From Streptomyces longhuiensis (GTDB lineage Bacteria > Actinomycetota > Actinomycetes > Streptomycetales > Streptomycetaceae): a stretch of DNA of 64,000 nucleotides. Location: assembly GCF_020616555.1 (NCBI RefSeq), contig NZ_CP085173.1, positions 7,456,001 through 7,520,000 on the forward strand, read 5' to 3'. Positions 16,023 to 25,380 of the stretch are shown here, piece by piece. The first letter of the stretch is position 1; every line of letters starts with the position of its first letter. Under the pieces are notes generated by a model. The model saw only the letters and a program-made list of their open reading frames with translations, had not been told where the DNA came from and made no database searches. The position numbers were made by a program, and so were the translations under genes.

Positions 16023-17324
16023 GTGGAGCAAGTGAGTGAGACGAAGACACCTGCCCTCCAGTACCGCCTCGACGGCCCGGACGACGCCCCCGTGCTCATC
16101 CTCGGACCCTCGCTCGGCACCACCTGGCACATGTGGGACCGGCAGGTACCCGAGCTCGCCCGGCAGTGGCGGGTGTTCCGTTTCGACCTTCCCGGGCACG
16201 GCGGCGCCCCCGCCCACCCGGCCGGTTCCGTAGCCGACCTCGCCACGCGGCTCCTGGCCACGCTCGACGCACTCGGCGTGCAGCGCTTCGGCTACGCGGG
16301 CTGCTCCCTGGGCGGCGCCATCGGCGCGGAGCTGGCGCTGCGCCACCCCCAGCGCGTGGCCTCCCTCGCGCTGATCGCGGCCTCGCCCCGCTTCGGCACC
16401 GCCGACGAGTTCCGCCAGCGCGGCGTGATCGTCCGCAGCAACGGCCTCGACCCCATCGCGCGCACGTCCCCCGAGCACTGGTTCACCAGCGGCTTCGCGG
16501 CCGCCCAGCCCGCCATCACCGACTGGGCCGTGCAGATGGTGCGCACCACCGACCCGGGCTGCTACATCGCGGCCTGCGAGGCGCTCGCGTCCTTCGACGT
16601 ACGGGCCGAGCTCGGCTCCATCGGGGCTCCCACGCTCGTCCTCGTCGGCTCCGACGACCAGGTGACGGGCCCCGCCCAGGCGCGCACGCTCGTCGCGGGC
16701 ATACCGGACGCCCGGCTCGCCGTGGTGCCCGCCGCCTCGCACCTCGCCCCGGTCGAGCAGCCCGCCGCCGTCACCGACCTCCTCGTCCGGCACTTCTCCA
16801 CCGCCTGGCAGCCCGCGTACGAGACCGGGCAGCACGCGATCCCCGCCGCCCCCGTCAAGCCCGTCCTCGCGCCGCCGCCCCCGCCGGTCGCCCCCGTCGC
16901 GGAGATCGGCCCCACGGAGGCCCAGCCCGAGGCCGCCATCCGGCCCGACCGGCACGACATGGGTCTCAAGGTGCGCCGCGAGGTGCTCGGCGACGCGCAC
17001 GTCGACCGAGCCCTGGCCTCCGCGGACGCCTTCTCCGGTGACTTCCAGGAGTTCATCACCCGCTACGCGTGGGGCGAGATCTGGAGCCGGCCCGGCCTCG
17101 ACCGCCGCATGCGCAGCTGCGTGACGCTCACCGCGCTCGTGGCCGGCGGCCACCTCGACGAGCTGGCCTTCCACACCCGGGCCGCCCTGCGCAACGGCCT
17201 CACCGCCGACGAGATCAAGGAAGTGCTGCTCCAGGCCGCCGTCTACTGCGGTGTGCCCGCGGCGAACTCGGCGTTCAAGGTGGCCCAGGCCGTGATCCGG
17301 GAGGAGACCACTCCGCAGGAGTAG
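16023..17324 (+). CDS. pcaL: PcaL-type fusion: 3-oxoadipate enol-lactonase / 4-carboxymuconolactone decarboxylase
   Basis: 433 residues in two domains. Residues about 10-260 are an alpha/beta hydrolase with nucleophile Ser95 in GCSLGG. A Pro/Ala-rich linker (about 275-300) leads to a carboxymuconolactone decarboxylase domain (about 305-430, with GHLDELAFHTRAALRNG). In the protocatechuate branch of the beta-ketoadipate pathway such fusions carry out two consecutive steps. No other pca genes are in the window, so the substrate could differ. The start is GTG 16023; a second GTG at 16032 is equally in frame. Confidence 0.88.
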   Translation: MEQVSETKTPALQYRLDGPDDAPVLILGPSLGTTWHMWDRQVPELARQWRVFRFDLPGHGGAPAHPAGSVADLATRLLATLDALGVQRFGYAGCSLGGAIGAELALRHPQRVASLALIAASPRFGTADEFRQRGVIVRSNGLDPIARTSPEHWFTSGFAAAQPAITDWAVQMVRTTDPGCYIAACEALASFDVRAELGSIGAPTLVLVGSDDQVTGPAQARTLVAGIPDARLAVVPAASHLAPVEQPAAVTDLLVRHFSTAWQPAYETGQHAIPAAPVKPVLAPPPPPVAPVAEIGPTEAQPEAAIRPDRHDMGLKVRREVLGDAHVDRALASADAFSGDFQEFITRYAWGEIWSRPGLDRRMRSCVTLTALVAGGHLDELAFHTRAALRNGLTADEIKEVLLQAAVYCGVPAANSAFKVAQAVIREETTPQE

Positions 17325-17392
17325 CAGCCGCGGGAGTGGAAGTCGGGTGCCGGGGCGGGCCGGACGCGGGCGGGGAGCGCAGGATGGGTCGT

Positions 17393-18028
17393 ATGAAGCT
17401 CACGAAGAAGATCCATGCCTGCGTCCGCCTGGAGAAGGACGGGCGGACGCTCGTCATCGACCCGGGCGGCTTCTGCGAGGAGGACGCGGCTGTCGGCGCC
17501 GAGGCGATCCTCGTCACGCACGAGCACGCCGACCACTTCAACGAGGCCCGGCTGCGGGCGGCTCTCGACGCCGACCCGGCCACCGAGATCTGGACGCTGA
17601 AGTCGGTGGCCGACAAGATCTCGTCGGCGTTCCCGGGTCGGGTGCACACGGTCGGGCACGGTGACACGTTCGAGGCGGCCGGTTTCGACATCCAGGTCCA
17701 CGGCGAACTGCACGCCGTCATCCACCCGGACATCCCGCGCATCACGAACGTCGGCTATCTGATCGACCACGGCCGGGTCTTCCACCCCGGCGACGCCTTC
17801 ACCGTCCCCGACCAGCCCGTCGAGACGCTCCTCGTGCCCGTGATGGCCCCCTGGAACAAGATCTCGGAGGTCATCGACTACCTCCGCGAGGTCGGTCCGC
17901 AGCGCGCGTACGACATCCACGACGCGCTGCTGACCGACCTGGCGTGGCCCATCTACGAAGGGCAGATCGGGGCGCTCGGCGGCACGGACAACCTGCGGCT
18001 GACGCCGGAGGAGTACGCGACGCTCTGA
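17393..18028 (+). CDS. metallo-beta-lactamase fold hydrolase (UlaG-like)
   Basis: 211 residues. The zinc motif HEHADH follows the second strand (LVTHEHADHF), with further ligands in HGELHAVIH and FHPGDAF. It resembles the short MBL proteins of the UlaG/L-ascorbate-6-phosphate lactonase group, and begins MKLTKKIHACVRLE like many actinobacterial members. Start ATG 17393; an ATG three codons upstream (17384) with GGGGAG before it is the alternative. Cytosolic; substrate unknown. No operon partner is evident. Confidence 0.9.
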   Translation: MKLTKKIHACVRLEKDGRTLVIDPGGFCEEDAAVGAEAILVTHEHADHFNEARLRAALDADPATEIWTLKSVADKISSAFPGRVHTVGHGDTFEAAGFDIQVHGELHAVIHPDIPRITNVGYLIDHGRVFHPGDAFTVPDQPVETLLVPVMAPWNKISEVIDYLREVGPQRAYDIHDALLTDLAWPIYEGQIGALGGTDNLRLTPEEYATL

Positions 18029-18052
18029 GCGCTCCCTGGAGGTGAACTCCCG

Positions 18053-18625
18053 TCAGTGGCCGAGGAGTTCGACGACCTCGTCGGTCGTCGCGAGCTCCGC
18101 GATCCGCGGGAAGATCTTGCCGAAGCTGTGCTCGTGGGACGCGGCGTCCGTGTCCGTCGTCGCGTCCTCGACCACCGTGAGGTGGTAGCTCAGCTCGAAC
18201 GCGGAGCGGGCGGTGGACTCGACGCCGATCGAGGTCGAGATCCCCGCGAGCACGATCTGCGTCACTCCGCGGCGGCGCAGCTGGAGGTCCAGCTCCGTCC
18301 CGGTGAAGGCGCCCCAGTGGCGCTTGGTGATCACGATGTCGTCGCCGAGCGGGCCGAGCTCGTCAGGGAACTCGGAGAACGCGGCGGGCGGCGCCTGGGT
18401 GAGCCCCGGGGCGGCCGACCGGCTCACCGGCAGGTCGCCGCCGTCGGGGGACCAGGCGACGCGGACCCGCACGACGGGCAGGCCCTTGGCGCGGAAGGCG
18501 TCCGCCAGCGCGGCCCCGTTCTTCAGGACGGCGTCGGCGGGGTGCACGGTGGGCAGGCCGAGGATGCCGTTCTGGAGGTCGATGAGGACGAGGGCGGTGC
18601 GCTCGTCGAGGGTGGTGGCGGGCAT
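18053..18625 (-). CDS. isochorismatase-fold protein lacking the catalytic Cys
   Basis: 190 residues of the isochorismatase-like hydrolase superfamily. Asp16 (LIDLQNG) and Lys101 (ITKRHWGAF) of the usual Asp-Lys-Cys triad are present. The Cys position in the GISTSIGVESTAR segment is Gly134. True isochorismatases (EntB, PhzD) also have Gly here, whereas amidases of the fold need Cys, so a vinyl-ether or other non-covalent reaction is more likely than amide hydrolysis. No isochorismate synthase is nearby. It is divergent from exonuclease III. Confidence 0.9.
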   Translation of the reverse strand: MPATTLDERTALVLIDLQNGILGLPTVHPADAVLKNGAALADAFRAKGLPVVRVRVAWSPDGGDLPVSRSAAPGLTQAPPAAFSEFPDELGPLGDDIVITKRHWGAFTGTELDLQLRRRGVTQIVLAGISTSIGVESTARSAFELSYHLTVVEDATTDTDAASHEHSFGKIFPRIAELATTDEVVELLGH

Positions 18626-18686
18626 GGGGGTGCTCCTTGCGGATCCGGGGGAGATGCTTCGACAGGCTAACTTTCGAGCAGGGAAA

Positions 18687-18694
18687 CTTGCAAG
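18687..18694. promoter_or_regulatory. CTTGCAAG palindrome upstream of the isochorismatase-fold gene
   Basis: Perfect 4+4 palindrome in the 160-bp divergent region, within AAACTTGCAAGGT. It resembles MarR/HxlR-type operators. A related ACTTTCGAGC occurs 16 bp upstream. No such regulator gene is in the neighbourhood. Confidence 0.35.
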
Positions 18695-18785
18695 GTAGCC
18701 TGCCTATCGCACCCTGTGCGCGGGTGCCGTGCGGGTGCCCCCGGGTCCGGCGGGCGTTGTCGTACCCGCCCGGTAGGTTGTGGGC

Positions 18786-19565
18786 ATGCGGATTGCTACC
18801 TGGAATGTGAACTCGATCACCGCCCGGCTGCCCAGGCTCCTCGCCTGGCTGGAGAACACCGGGACGGACGTGCTGTGCGTCCAGGAGACCAAGTGCACGG
18901 CCGAGCAGTTCCCCGCGGACGAGCTGCGCGAGCTCGGCTACGAGTCCGCGGTGAACGCGACCGGGCGGTGGAACGGCGTGGCGCTGATCTCCCGCGTAGG
19001 CCTGGAGGACGTCGTCACCGGCCTGCCCGGCGACCCCGGTTACGAAGGTGTCCACGAGCCCCGCGCGATCTCCGCCACGTGCGGCCCCGCGCGCGTGTGG
19101 TCGGTGTACGTGCCGAACGGCCGCGAGGTGGACCACCCGCACTACGCGTACAAGCTCCAGTGGTTCGAGGCGCTCAAGGCGGCCGTCGCGGGCGACGCGG
19201 GGGGCTCCCGCCCGTTCGCCGTGATGGGCGACTACAACGTCGCCCCGACGGACGACGACGTCTGGGACATCTCCCTCTTCGACGGCGCCACGCACGTCAC
19301 CCCCGCGGAGCGCGCCGCGCTCGCCGCGCTCCGTGAGACGGGCCTGTCCGACGTGGTCCCGCGCCCCCTGAAGTACGACCACCCCTTCACGTACTGGGAC
19401 TACCGCCAGCTCGGATTCCCCAAGAACCGAGGCATGCGCATCGACCTCGTCTACGGGAACGAGCCGTTCGCCAAGGCCGTGAAGGACTCGTACGTGGACC
19501 GCGAGGAGCGCAAGGGCAAGGGCGCCTCGGACCACGCGCCGGTGGTCGTGGACCTGGACGTGTAG
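18786..19565 (+). CDS. xthA: exodeoxyribonuclease III
   Basis: 259-residue AP endonuclease/3'-5' exonuclease of the XthA family, acting in base-excision repair. It starts MRIATWNVNSI (Asn ligand), followed by VQETK (metal-binding Glu), GDYNVAP (catalytic Asp-Asn), and ends with the RIDLVYG and SDHAPVVVDL blocks holding the catalytic Asp-His. Full length for the family. ATG 18786 is preferred over an in-frame GTG two codons earlier because it gives the canonical N-terminus. Confidence 0.96.
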   Translation: MRIATWNVNSITARLPRLLAWLENTGTDVLCVQETKCTAEQFPADELRELGYESAVNATGRWNGVALISRVGLEDVVTGLPGDPGYEGVHEPRAISATCGPARVWSVYVPNGREVDHPHYAYKLQWFEALKAAVAGDAGGSRPFAVMGDYNVAPTDDDVWDISLFDGATHVTPAERAALAALRETGLSDVVPRPLKYDHPFTYWDYRQLGFPKNRGMRIDLVYGNEPFAKAVKDSYVDREERKGKGASDHAPVVVDLDV

Positions 19566-19639
19566 GGCGAGGTCACTCCGTGATCCGGGGGGCCGGAGGC
19601 GAAGGTCCGAACGGCCCGTGATCCGAGAGGGCCGCGACC

Positions 19640-21412
19640 CTAGGGCTTCAGCGCCCTCAGATCCACCGCCCGGGCCATCGCGTCGAGCCCCGCGTCCCCG
19701 GGGTGCAGATGGTCCCCGCTGTCGTACTCGGGCCGGATCCGCGCGGGATGCGCCGGATCCCGCACCACGGCGTCGAAGTCGACCACCGCGTCGAAGTCGC
19801 CCCCGCTGTCGCGCACGTACGCGTTGACGATCTCCCGCTCCCGGTCCGCCGTGGTCGTGCACAGGGCCTCGCCCTCGCAGGGGGTGACCGTCGCCCCGAC
19901 CACGCGCAGGCCCCGCGCGTGGGCGCGGGCGGCGATCTCCTTCAGCCCGGCGACGACCTGGGCCCCGGAGAATCCGGCCCGTACGTCGTTGACGCCCTGG
20001 AACACGACGACCGTGCGGACCGACGTCTGGGACAGCACGTCACGGTCGAGGCGGTGCAGCGCGCTCACGCCGCCCGTGTCCGTGGAGACGCCGTCCCCCG
20101 GATAGCGGTCGCCCGTCACCCGGTTCGCCGAGATCCCCTGGTTCAGGACCCCGTAGTGCGGCACCGCGTCCTGCTCGCGCAGCCGGGTGGCGAGGACGTC
20201 GGGCCAGCGGTGGTTCGCGTCCGGCGTCGACTTCACGCCGTCCGTGATGGAGTCGCCGAGCAGGACGACCGACCCGGGCCCGCCGCTCACGTCGACACCC
20301 GTGAGCAGCGGCCAGTACGCGATCGTCGACGTGTACGAGTCCGCCGAGGCCTCCGCCGCGTGATCGCCCGGCAGGCTCACGTACGAGCGCTGGATCGCCT
20401 GGCTGTGCACCGGCGCCGTGGCGACCGCCTCCGGGAGGTGGAAGCTGACCAGCAGATTCGCGCCCGCCGGCACGTCGAAGCCCACCGGGTCGCTGAACGC
20501 CTGCGCCCCCGCGGGGAGCTGCGTGCCCGCCGCGCCCCGGAACGTCAGCGGCACCGGATCGGCCTTGGCCCCGGCGCCCGCGTCCTGCACGGCCACCGTC
20601 GCGCTCCCGACCCGCACCGGCGCCGACGCGAACGTGTTGTCGAGCCGGATCCGCACGCGCGGCCCGCCCACGCTGGTGTGCACGACCAGGCGCACCGTAC
20701 GGTCCGCCCAGGGCCCGACGGCCGTGTACCCGGCGGTGGACGCCGACCAGGTGCCGGTCCATCCCGGCGCGGGCGAGCGCACCGACAGGGCGAAGACGTG
20801 CAGATCGGCGGCGCCGGGGTCCCGGGGCAGATCCACGGAGGCGATCTCGCGGCCCTTGGCCACGGGCACGGTGGCGACGAACAGACGTGTCTTGTCGGCG
20901 AGTTGGCCGTCGGGCGTGTTGCGGTGGGGCAGTGCCACGGACTTGGTCGCGAGCGGCCCCGTGCGCCAGTCGGGCGCGGTGAGGCGGTACGTGGAGCGCG
21001 AGCCGTCCCGGTAACGGACGGTGCCCGAACCGGCCGCGTCGCCGCCGGTTCCGGCCACCAGGAAGGCGAGCGCGTCGCCCCGGCCGTGCACGCGGACGCG
21101 CTGGCCGTCGGCACGTACGTTGTCGGGCCCCTTCGACGCCGTGCGCGGCCAGGTGAGGCGGGCGCCCTCAACACCCAAGGCGCGCCCGGGAGTCCAGCCG
21201 GCCGCTGTCAGATCCCCGGCGGACAGCGAGCTGCCCGAACCGTCGAAGTCGGCCTCACCGGCCCGGTCGTCGGCGCTGACCGCCCTGTTGTCGAAGAGCC
21301 GCTCCAAGGGGAGCGGCTCAGGTCTGTGCGGGGCCGCCTGTGCGACGGCGGTTGGGGCGATGCCCGTAAAGAGCGCCAGTACAGCTGCCGTTCCCCAGAC
21401 GCGTCGGCGCAC
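19640..21412 (-). CDS. secreted SGNH/GDSL-family hydrolase
   Basis: 590 residues with an N-terminal signal peptide ending AVAQAA. The SGNH blocks are in order in the C-terminal third: GDSITDG with Ser388, NQGISANRV (Asn), FQGVNDV (Gly-x-Asn-Asp) and SGDHLHPGD (Asp and His). The N-terminal 350 residues form beta-rich domains found in two-domain secreted Streptomyces SGNH esterases. Start GTG 21412, five bases after GGAGGG; longer frames to 21523 lack this. Extracellular esterase or lipase, substrate unknown. Convergent with exonuclease III. Confidence 0.92.
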   Translation of the reverse strand: MRRRVWGTAAVLALFTGIAPTAVAQAAPHRPEPLPLERLFDNRAVSADDRAGEADFDGSGSSLSAGDLTAAGWTPGRALGVEGARLTWPRTASKGPDNVRADGQRVRVHGRGDALAFLVAGTGGDAAGSGTVRYRDGSRSTYRLTAPDWRTGPLATKSVALPHRNTPDGQLADKTRLFVATVPVAKGREIASVDLPRDPGAADLHVFALSVRSPAPGWTGTWSASTAGYTAVGPWADRTVRLVVHTSVGGPRVRIRLDNTFASAPVRVGSATVAVQDAGAGAKADPVPLTFRGAAGTQLPAGAQAFSDPVGFDVPAGANLLVSFHLPEAVATAPVHSQAIQRSYVSLPGDHAAEASADSYTSTIAYWPLLTGVDVSGGPGSVVLLGDSITDGVKSTPDANHRWPDVLATRLREQDAVPHYGVLNQGISANRVTGDRYPGDGVSTDTGGVSALHRLDRDVLSQTSVRTVVVFQGVNDVRAGFSGAQVVAGLKEIAARAHARGLRVVGATVTPCEGEALCTTTADREREIVNAYVRDSGGDFDAVVDFDAVVRDPAHPARIRPEYDSGDHLHPGDAGLDAMARAVDLRALKP

Positions 21413-21579
21413 GACCGACTCCCTCCACTTGTGGGTGAGACGTGACAGGTGCGCCATGAAGCTAAAGACGAGACAGGTTCGCGTCAATGAGCCACGTGCG
21501 AACGTGGCCCGAACTCTCCACAACGGGGCTCCGCGCGCCCTGTGGTGCGACGGCCTGCGGGGATGTCAGGGTGAGTGGT

Positions 21580-22020
21580 ATGAACATCCCTTTCTTGGAC
21601 AACTGGCGCAAGAAGCACGGCTCCGCCTTCGGCGTGGCCGTCTTCAGCGAGGGCGACGGCGGGGCCGAGGGCGTCGCGGAGCTTCTCTCCGAGTGCGAAC
21701 TGCTGCGCTCGCAGGCGCACGAGGCGGGGGTCGAACTGGACGACACCGTCGCGTCGTTGGAGGCGCTCGACCAACTGGTGCCGCGCTGGCGCGAGGACGA
21801 GGAAGCGCTGCCGTGGCTCGGCAACGACGCGGGCCTTTACCTCGGTACGGTCCTCGTCCGCCGGGTGCCGGGCGCGAGGTGGGTGATCTGGCCCAACGGG
21901 CAGCCGGTGGTGCGGCTGCGCTCCGGCCGCGAGGTCGACGTCGTCGCCGCGGGCCACGAGTGGGCGACGAGCGGGGCTCCCGAGCTGTCGCAGTTCTACG
22001 CCGAGACTTCGGAGACGTAG
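21580..22020 (+). CDS. conserved protein of unknown function (possibly DUF6278)
   Basis: 146 residues, acidic, no signal peptide or membrane segment. It begins MNIPFLDNWRKKHG and has an all-alpha-looking first half followed by a beta-rich half (VLVRRVPGARWVIWPNG). It resembles small streptomycete proteins listed as DUF6278; that label is from memory. Start ATG 21580 is preferred to the in-frame GTG three codons earlier. It stands alone between a divergent SGNH hydrolase and the glutamate importer. Confidence 0.75.
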   Translation: MNIPFLDNWRKKHGSAFGVAVFSEGDGGAEGVAELLSECELLRSQAHEAGVELDDTVASLEALDQLVPRWREDEEALPWLGNDAGLYLGTVLVRRVPGARWVIWPNGQPVVRLRSGREVDVVAAGHEWATSGAPELSQFYAETSET

Positions 22021-22127
22021 CACCGCAAATACGGTTAATGCCCATACGTGCGTGTCGTCGGTCACGTCCAAAATTGACGTGGATAGTTTGCGCGGACCGA
22101 CACAGCTGAGAGTGGGCAGGTCTTGCC

Positions 22128-22871
<744 letters not shown>

Positions 22872-22888
22872 CGGGGGTGGACCGAACC

Positions 22889-23806
22889 ATGCCGCGCAAG
22901 ACACGTGTGTTCCGCGCCGTCGCCGCCCTCGCGCTCACCGCCCTGGCCGCCGCGGCCTGCGGCAAGGAGGGCAGCCCGCCGACCAAGGGCCCGTCGGACG
23001 CGCAACTGCCCAAGTACCAGGTGGCGCAAGGGTTCGAGCTGCCCGACTCCAAGACGTGGCTCAAGGCCAAGAAGCGCGGGCACTTCGTCGTGGGAGCCAA
23101 GGAGGACCAGCCCTACCTCGGCGAGAAGGACCCGGCCACCGGTGTCTACTCCGGTTTCGACATCGAGATCGCCAAGATGATCTCGGCGTCCCTCGGCTTC
23201 GCGCCCTCGTCGATCTCCTTCAGGACGATCGCCTCGGCCAACCGTGAGACCGCCCTGCAGAACGGGCAGATCGACTACTACGTGGGCACCTACACGATCA
23301 ACGACAACCGCAAGAAGCTCGTCGGCTTCGGCGGCCCCTACTACATGGCCGGCCAGTCGCTCCTCGTCCGCACCGACGAGCACGACATCAACGGACCGCA
23401 GGACCTGGACGGCAAACGCGTCTGCTCCGCGGCCGGCTCGACCCCCTACCAGCGCATCCAGAAGGACTACCCGAAGGCGGTGCTCGTCGCGTACGACACG
23501 TACTCGGTCTGCGTCGACAACCTGCTCACCTACCAGGTCGACGCCGTCACCACCGACGACGCGATCCTGCTCGGCTACGCGGCCAAGGTGCCCGACGAAC
23601 TCAAGCTGGTCGGCAAGCCGTTCTCCAAGGAGCCCTACGGCATCGGCGTACCGAAGAGCGACAACGCGCTGCGGTTCGCGATCGACACCGCGCTCCAGAC
23701 CCGCGAGAACGACGGCGACTGGAAGAAGGCGTACGACGCGACGCTCGGCCTCTCCGGAGTGCCCGCGCCCAAGCCGCCCCCCATCGACCGCTACCCGGCG
23801 AGCTGA
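22889..23806 (+). CDS. gluB: glutamate-binding lipoprotein of the ABC importer
   Basis: 305 residues. Signal peptide with lipobox AAAAC (Cys24), then a type II periplasmic-binding fold (SBP_bac_3) with the ligand-binding segments GVYSGFDIEIAKMI and FGGPYYMAGQ. Start ATG 22889, eight bases after GGGGGTGG. Tethered outside the membrane, it captures glutamate or a related acidic amino acid for the two permeases downstream. The gene pair order and paired permeases support glutamate, but aspartate or glutamine is possible. Confidence 0.93.
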   Translation: MPRKTRVFRAVAALALTALAAAACGKEGSPPTKGPSDAQLPKYQVAQGFELPDSKTWLKAKKRGHFVVGAKEDQPYLGEKDPATGVYSGFDIEIAKMISASLGFAPSSISFRTIASANRETALQNGQIDYYVGTYTINDNRKKLVGFGGPYYMAGQSLLVRTDEHDINGPQDLDGKRVCSAAGSTPYQRIQKDYPKAVLVAYDTYSVCVDNLLTYQVDAVTTDDAILLGYAAKVPDELKLVGKPFSKEPYGIGVPKSDNALRFAIDTALQTRENDGDWKKAYDATLGLSGVPAPKPPPIDRYPAS

Positions 23807-23815
23807 GGAGGCTCC

Positions 23816-24460
23816 GTGGACGTACTGACCAGCAATTTCTCCACCTTCGCCAAGGGGTTCCTCGGGACGGTCGAACTGACCGTCTACGCCTCGATCCTCG
23901 CGCTCGTCCTCGGCTTCGTGATGGCGTCGTTCCGGGTCGCGCCCGTCGGATCCTTCCGGGCCTTCGGCACGGTGTGGGTCACCGTCCTGCGCAACACCCC
24001 GCTGACGCTGCTGTTCTTCGCCGTGCTGCTCGGCCTGCCGCGCTTCGGACTCGTGCTGCCCTTCAAGGTGTTCGCGATCCTCGCGCTCGGCTGCTACACC
24101 TCCGCGTTCATCTGCGAGGCCCTGCGCTCCGGCATCAACACCGTCCCGAGGGGACAGGGCGAGGCGGCCCGCAGCCTCGGTATGACGTTCAGCCAGACGC
24201 TGTCGATGGTGGTGCTCCCGCAGGCCTTCCGGTCCGTCATCCCGCCCGTCGGCTCGACCCTCATCGCCCTCGCCAAGAACTCGGCGATCGCCGGCGCGTT
24301 CAGCGTCAACGAGCTGCTCGGCACCTACAAGACCCTCAGCGAGCTGGGCTACAACATCATCTGGACCTTCTTCTGGATCGCCGTCGGCTACCTGATCATC
24401 ACCCTCACCATCAGCGCGATCTTCAACGTGCTCGAGAAGCGCTGGGGAGTTCCCCGATGA
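23816..24460 (+). CDS. gluC: glutamate ABC transporter permease 1
   Basis: 214-residue membrane protein of the HisM/GlnP type with about five transmembrane segments. The cytoplasmic EAA loop is EALRSGINTVPRGQGEAARSLG, shown as residues about 101-122, which docks on GluA. GTG start at 23816 with GAGGAGG before it. Its stop overlaps the ATG of gluD. The C-terminal half repeats the inner-membrane transport fold seen in gluD. Confidence 0.94.
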   Translation: MDVLTSNFSTFAKGFLGTVELTVYASILALVLGFVMASFRVAPVGSFRAFGTVWVTVLRNTPLTLLFFAVLLGLPRFGLVLPFKVFAILALGCYTSAFICEALRSGINTVPRGQGEAARSLGMTFSQTLSMVVLPQAFRSVIPPVGSTLIALAKNSAIAGAFSVNELLGTYKTLSELGYNIIWTFFWIAVGYLIITLTISAIFNVLEKRWGVPR

Positions 24461-25326
24461 AAGCTCTTGCCCACGACGCGACGGCCCTCTACGACGTACC
24501 GGGACCGAAGACCGAGCGCCGGCACCGGCTGTACGGGGTGCTGTCCACGCTGATCGTGCTCGGCCTGCTCGCCTGGATCTTCTACCTCCTGTTCGACACC
24601 GACCAGTTCACGTACACGAAGTGGATGCCGTTCGAGTACAAGGGCATCCAGGAGCTGCTCCTGCGCGGGCTCGGCAACACACTGAAGGCCTTCGCCCTCG
24701 CCGCCGTGCTCTCGCTCGTGCTCGGGACCGTCCTCGCGGTGGGGCGCCTGTCCGACCACCGGCCGGTGCGCTGGCTCGCCACGCTCGTCGTGGAGTTCTT
24801 CCGCGCGATGCCCGTCCTGGTGATGATCTTCTTCATCTTCGTGGCGCTGAAGGTCCAGCCGCTGCCCGCCCTCGTCGCCGGGCTCGCCCTCTACAACGGT
24901 TCGGTGCTCGCCGAGGTCTTCCGCTCCGGCGTCAACTCCGTCGAACGCGGCCAGGGCGAGGCCGCGTTCGCGCTCGGCATGCGCAAGACCCAGGTCATGA
25001 CGCACGTCCTCGTGCCTCAGGCCGTACGCGCCATGCTGCCCGCCATCATCAGTCAGCTGGTCGTCGCCCTGAAGGACACCTCGCTCGGCTATCTCATCAC
25101 CTACGAGGAGTTCCTCCACGCCGGGAAACTCATCGCCTCGAACCTCGACTACGATTTGCCCTTCATCCCCGTGGTGATGGTGATCTCTCCGATCTACATC
25201 GGGATGTGCATGCTGCTTTCGTGGTTCGCCCAGTGGGTGTCCAAACGCCAGCGGCGCAACCCCAAGGTCGAGGCGGCCGAAGTCGCCCCGGCCGAACCGG
25301 GGACGCTGCTGCCGGGGGTGCAGTAG
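24457..25326 (+). CDS. gluD: glutamate ABC transporter permease 2
   Basis: 289-residue partner of GluC with a longer N-terminus (about 35 cytosolic residues before the first helix). EAA-loop residues GQGEAAFALGMRK are seen near residue 165-178, and LKDTSLGYLITYEEF near residue 207. ATGA overlap with gluC. No hairpin is obvious after the stop; the convergent hydrolase gene ends 55 bp on. Confidence 0.94.
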   Translation: MKALAHDATALYDVPGPKTERRHRLYGVLSTLIVLGLLAWIFYLLFDTDQFTYTKWMPFEYKGIQELLLRGLGNTLKAFALAAVLSLVLGTVLAVGRLSDHRPVRWLATLVVEFFRAMPVLVMIFFIFVALKVQPLPALVAGLALYNGSVLAEVFRSGVNSVERGQGEAAFALGMRKTQVMTHVLVPQAVRAMLPAIISQLVVALKDTSLGYLITYEEFLHAGKLIASNLDYDLPFIPVVMVISPIYIGMCMLLSWFAQWVSKRQRRNPKVEAAEVAPAEPGTLLPGVQ

Positions 25327-25380
25327 CAGGGGCTCCTTGCAGAGACCACAGGGCCATGCCCGCCCGGCAGCAGCCGGAGA

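Noticed and set aside
18661..18705. Possible IdeR/DmdR iron box near AGGCTAAC and AGGTAGCCTGCCT
   Set aside because: Only about 10-11 of 19 positions fit the TTAGGTTAGSCTAACCTAA pattern and the half-site spacing is one base short.
22074..22103. Promoter of the glutamate importer from TTGACG at 22074
   Set aside because: No acceptable -10 hexamer lies at 16-19 bp spacing, so only the -35-like box is recorded.
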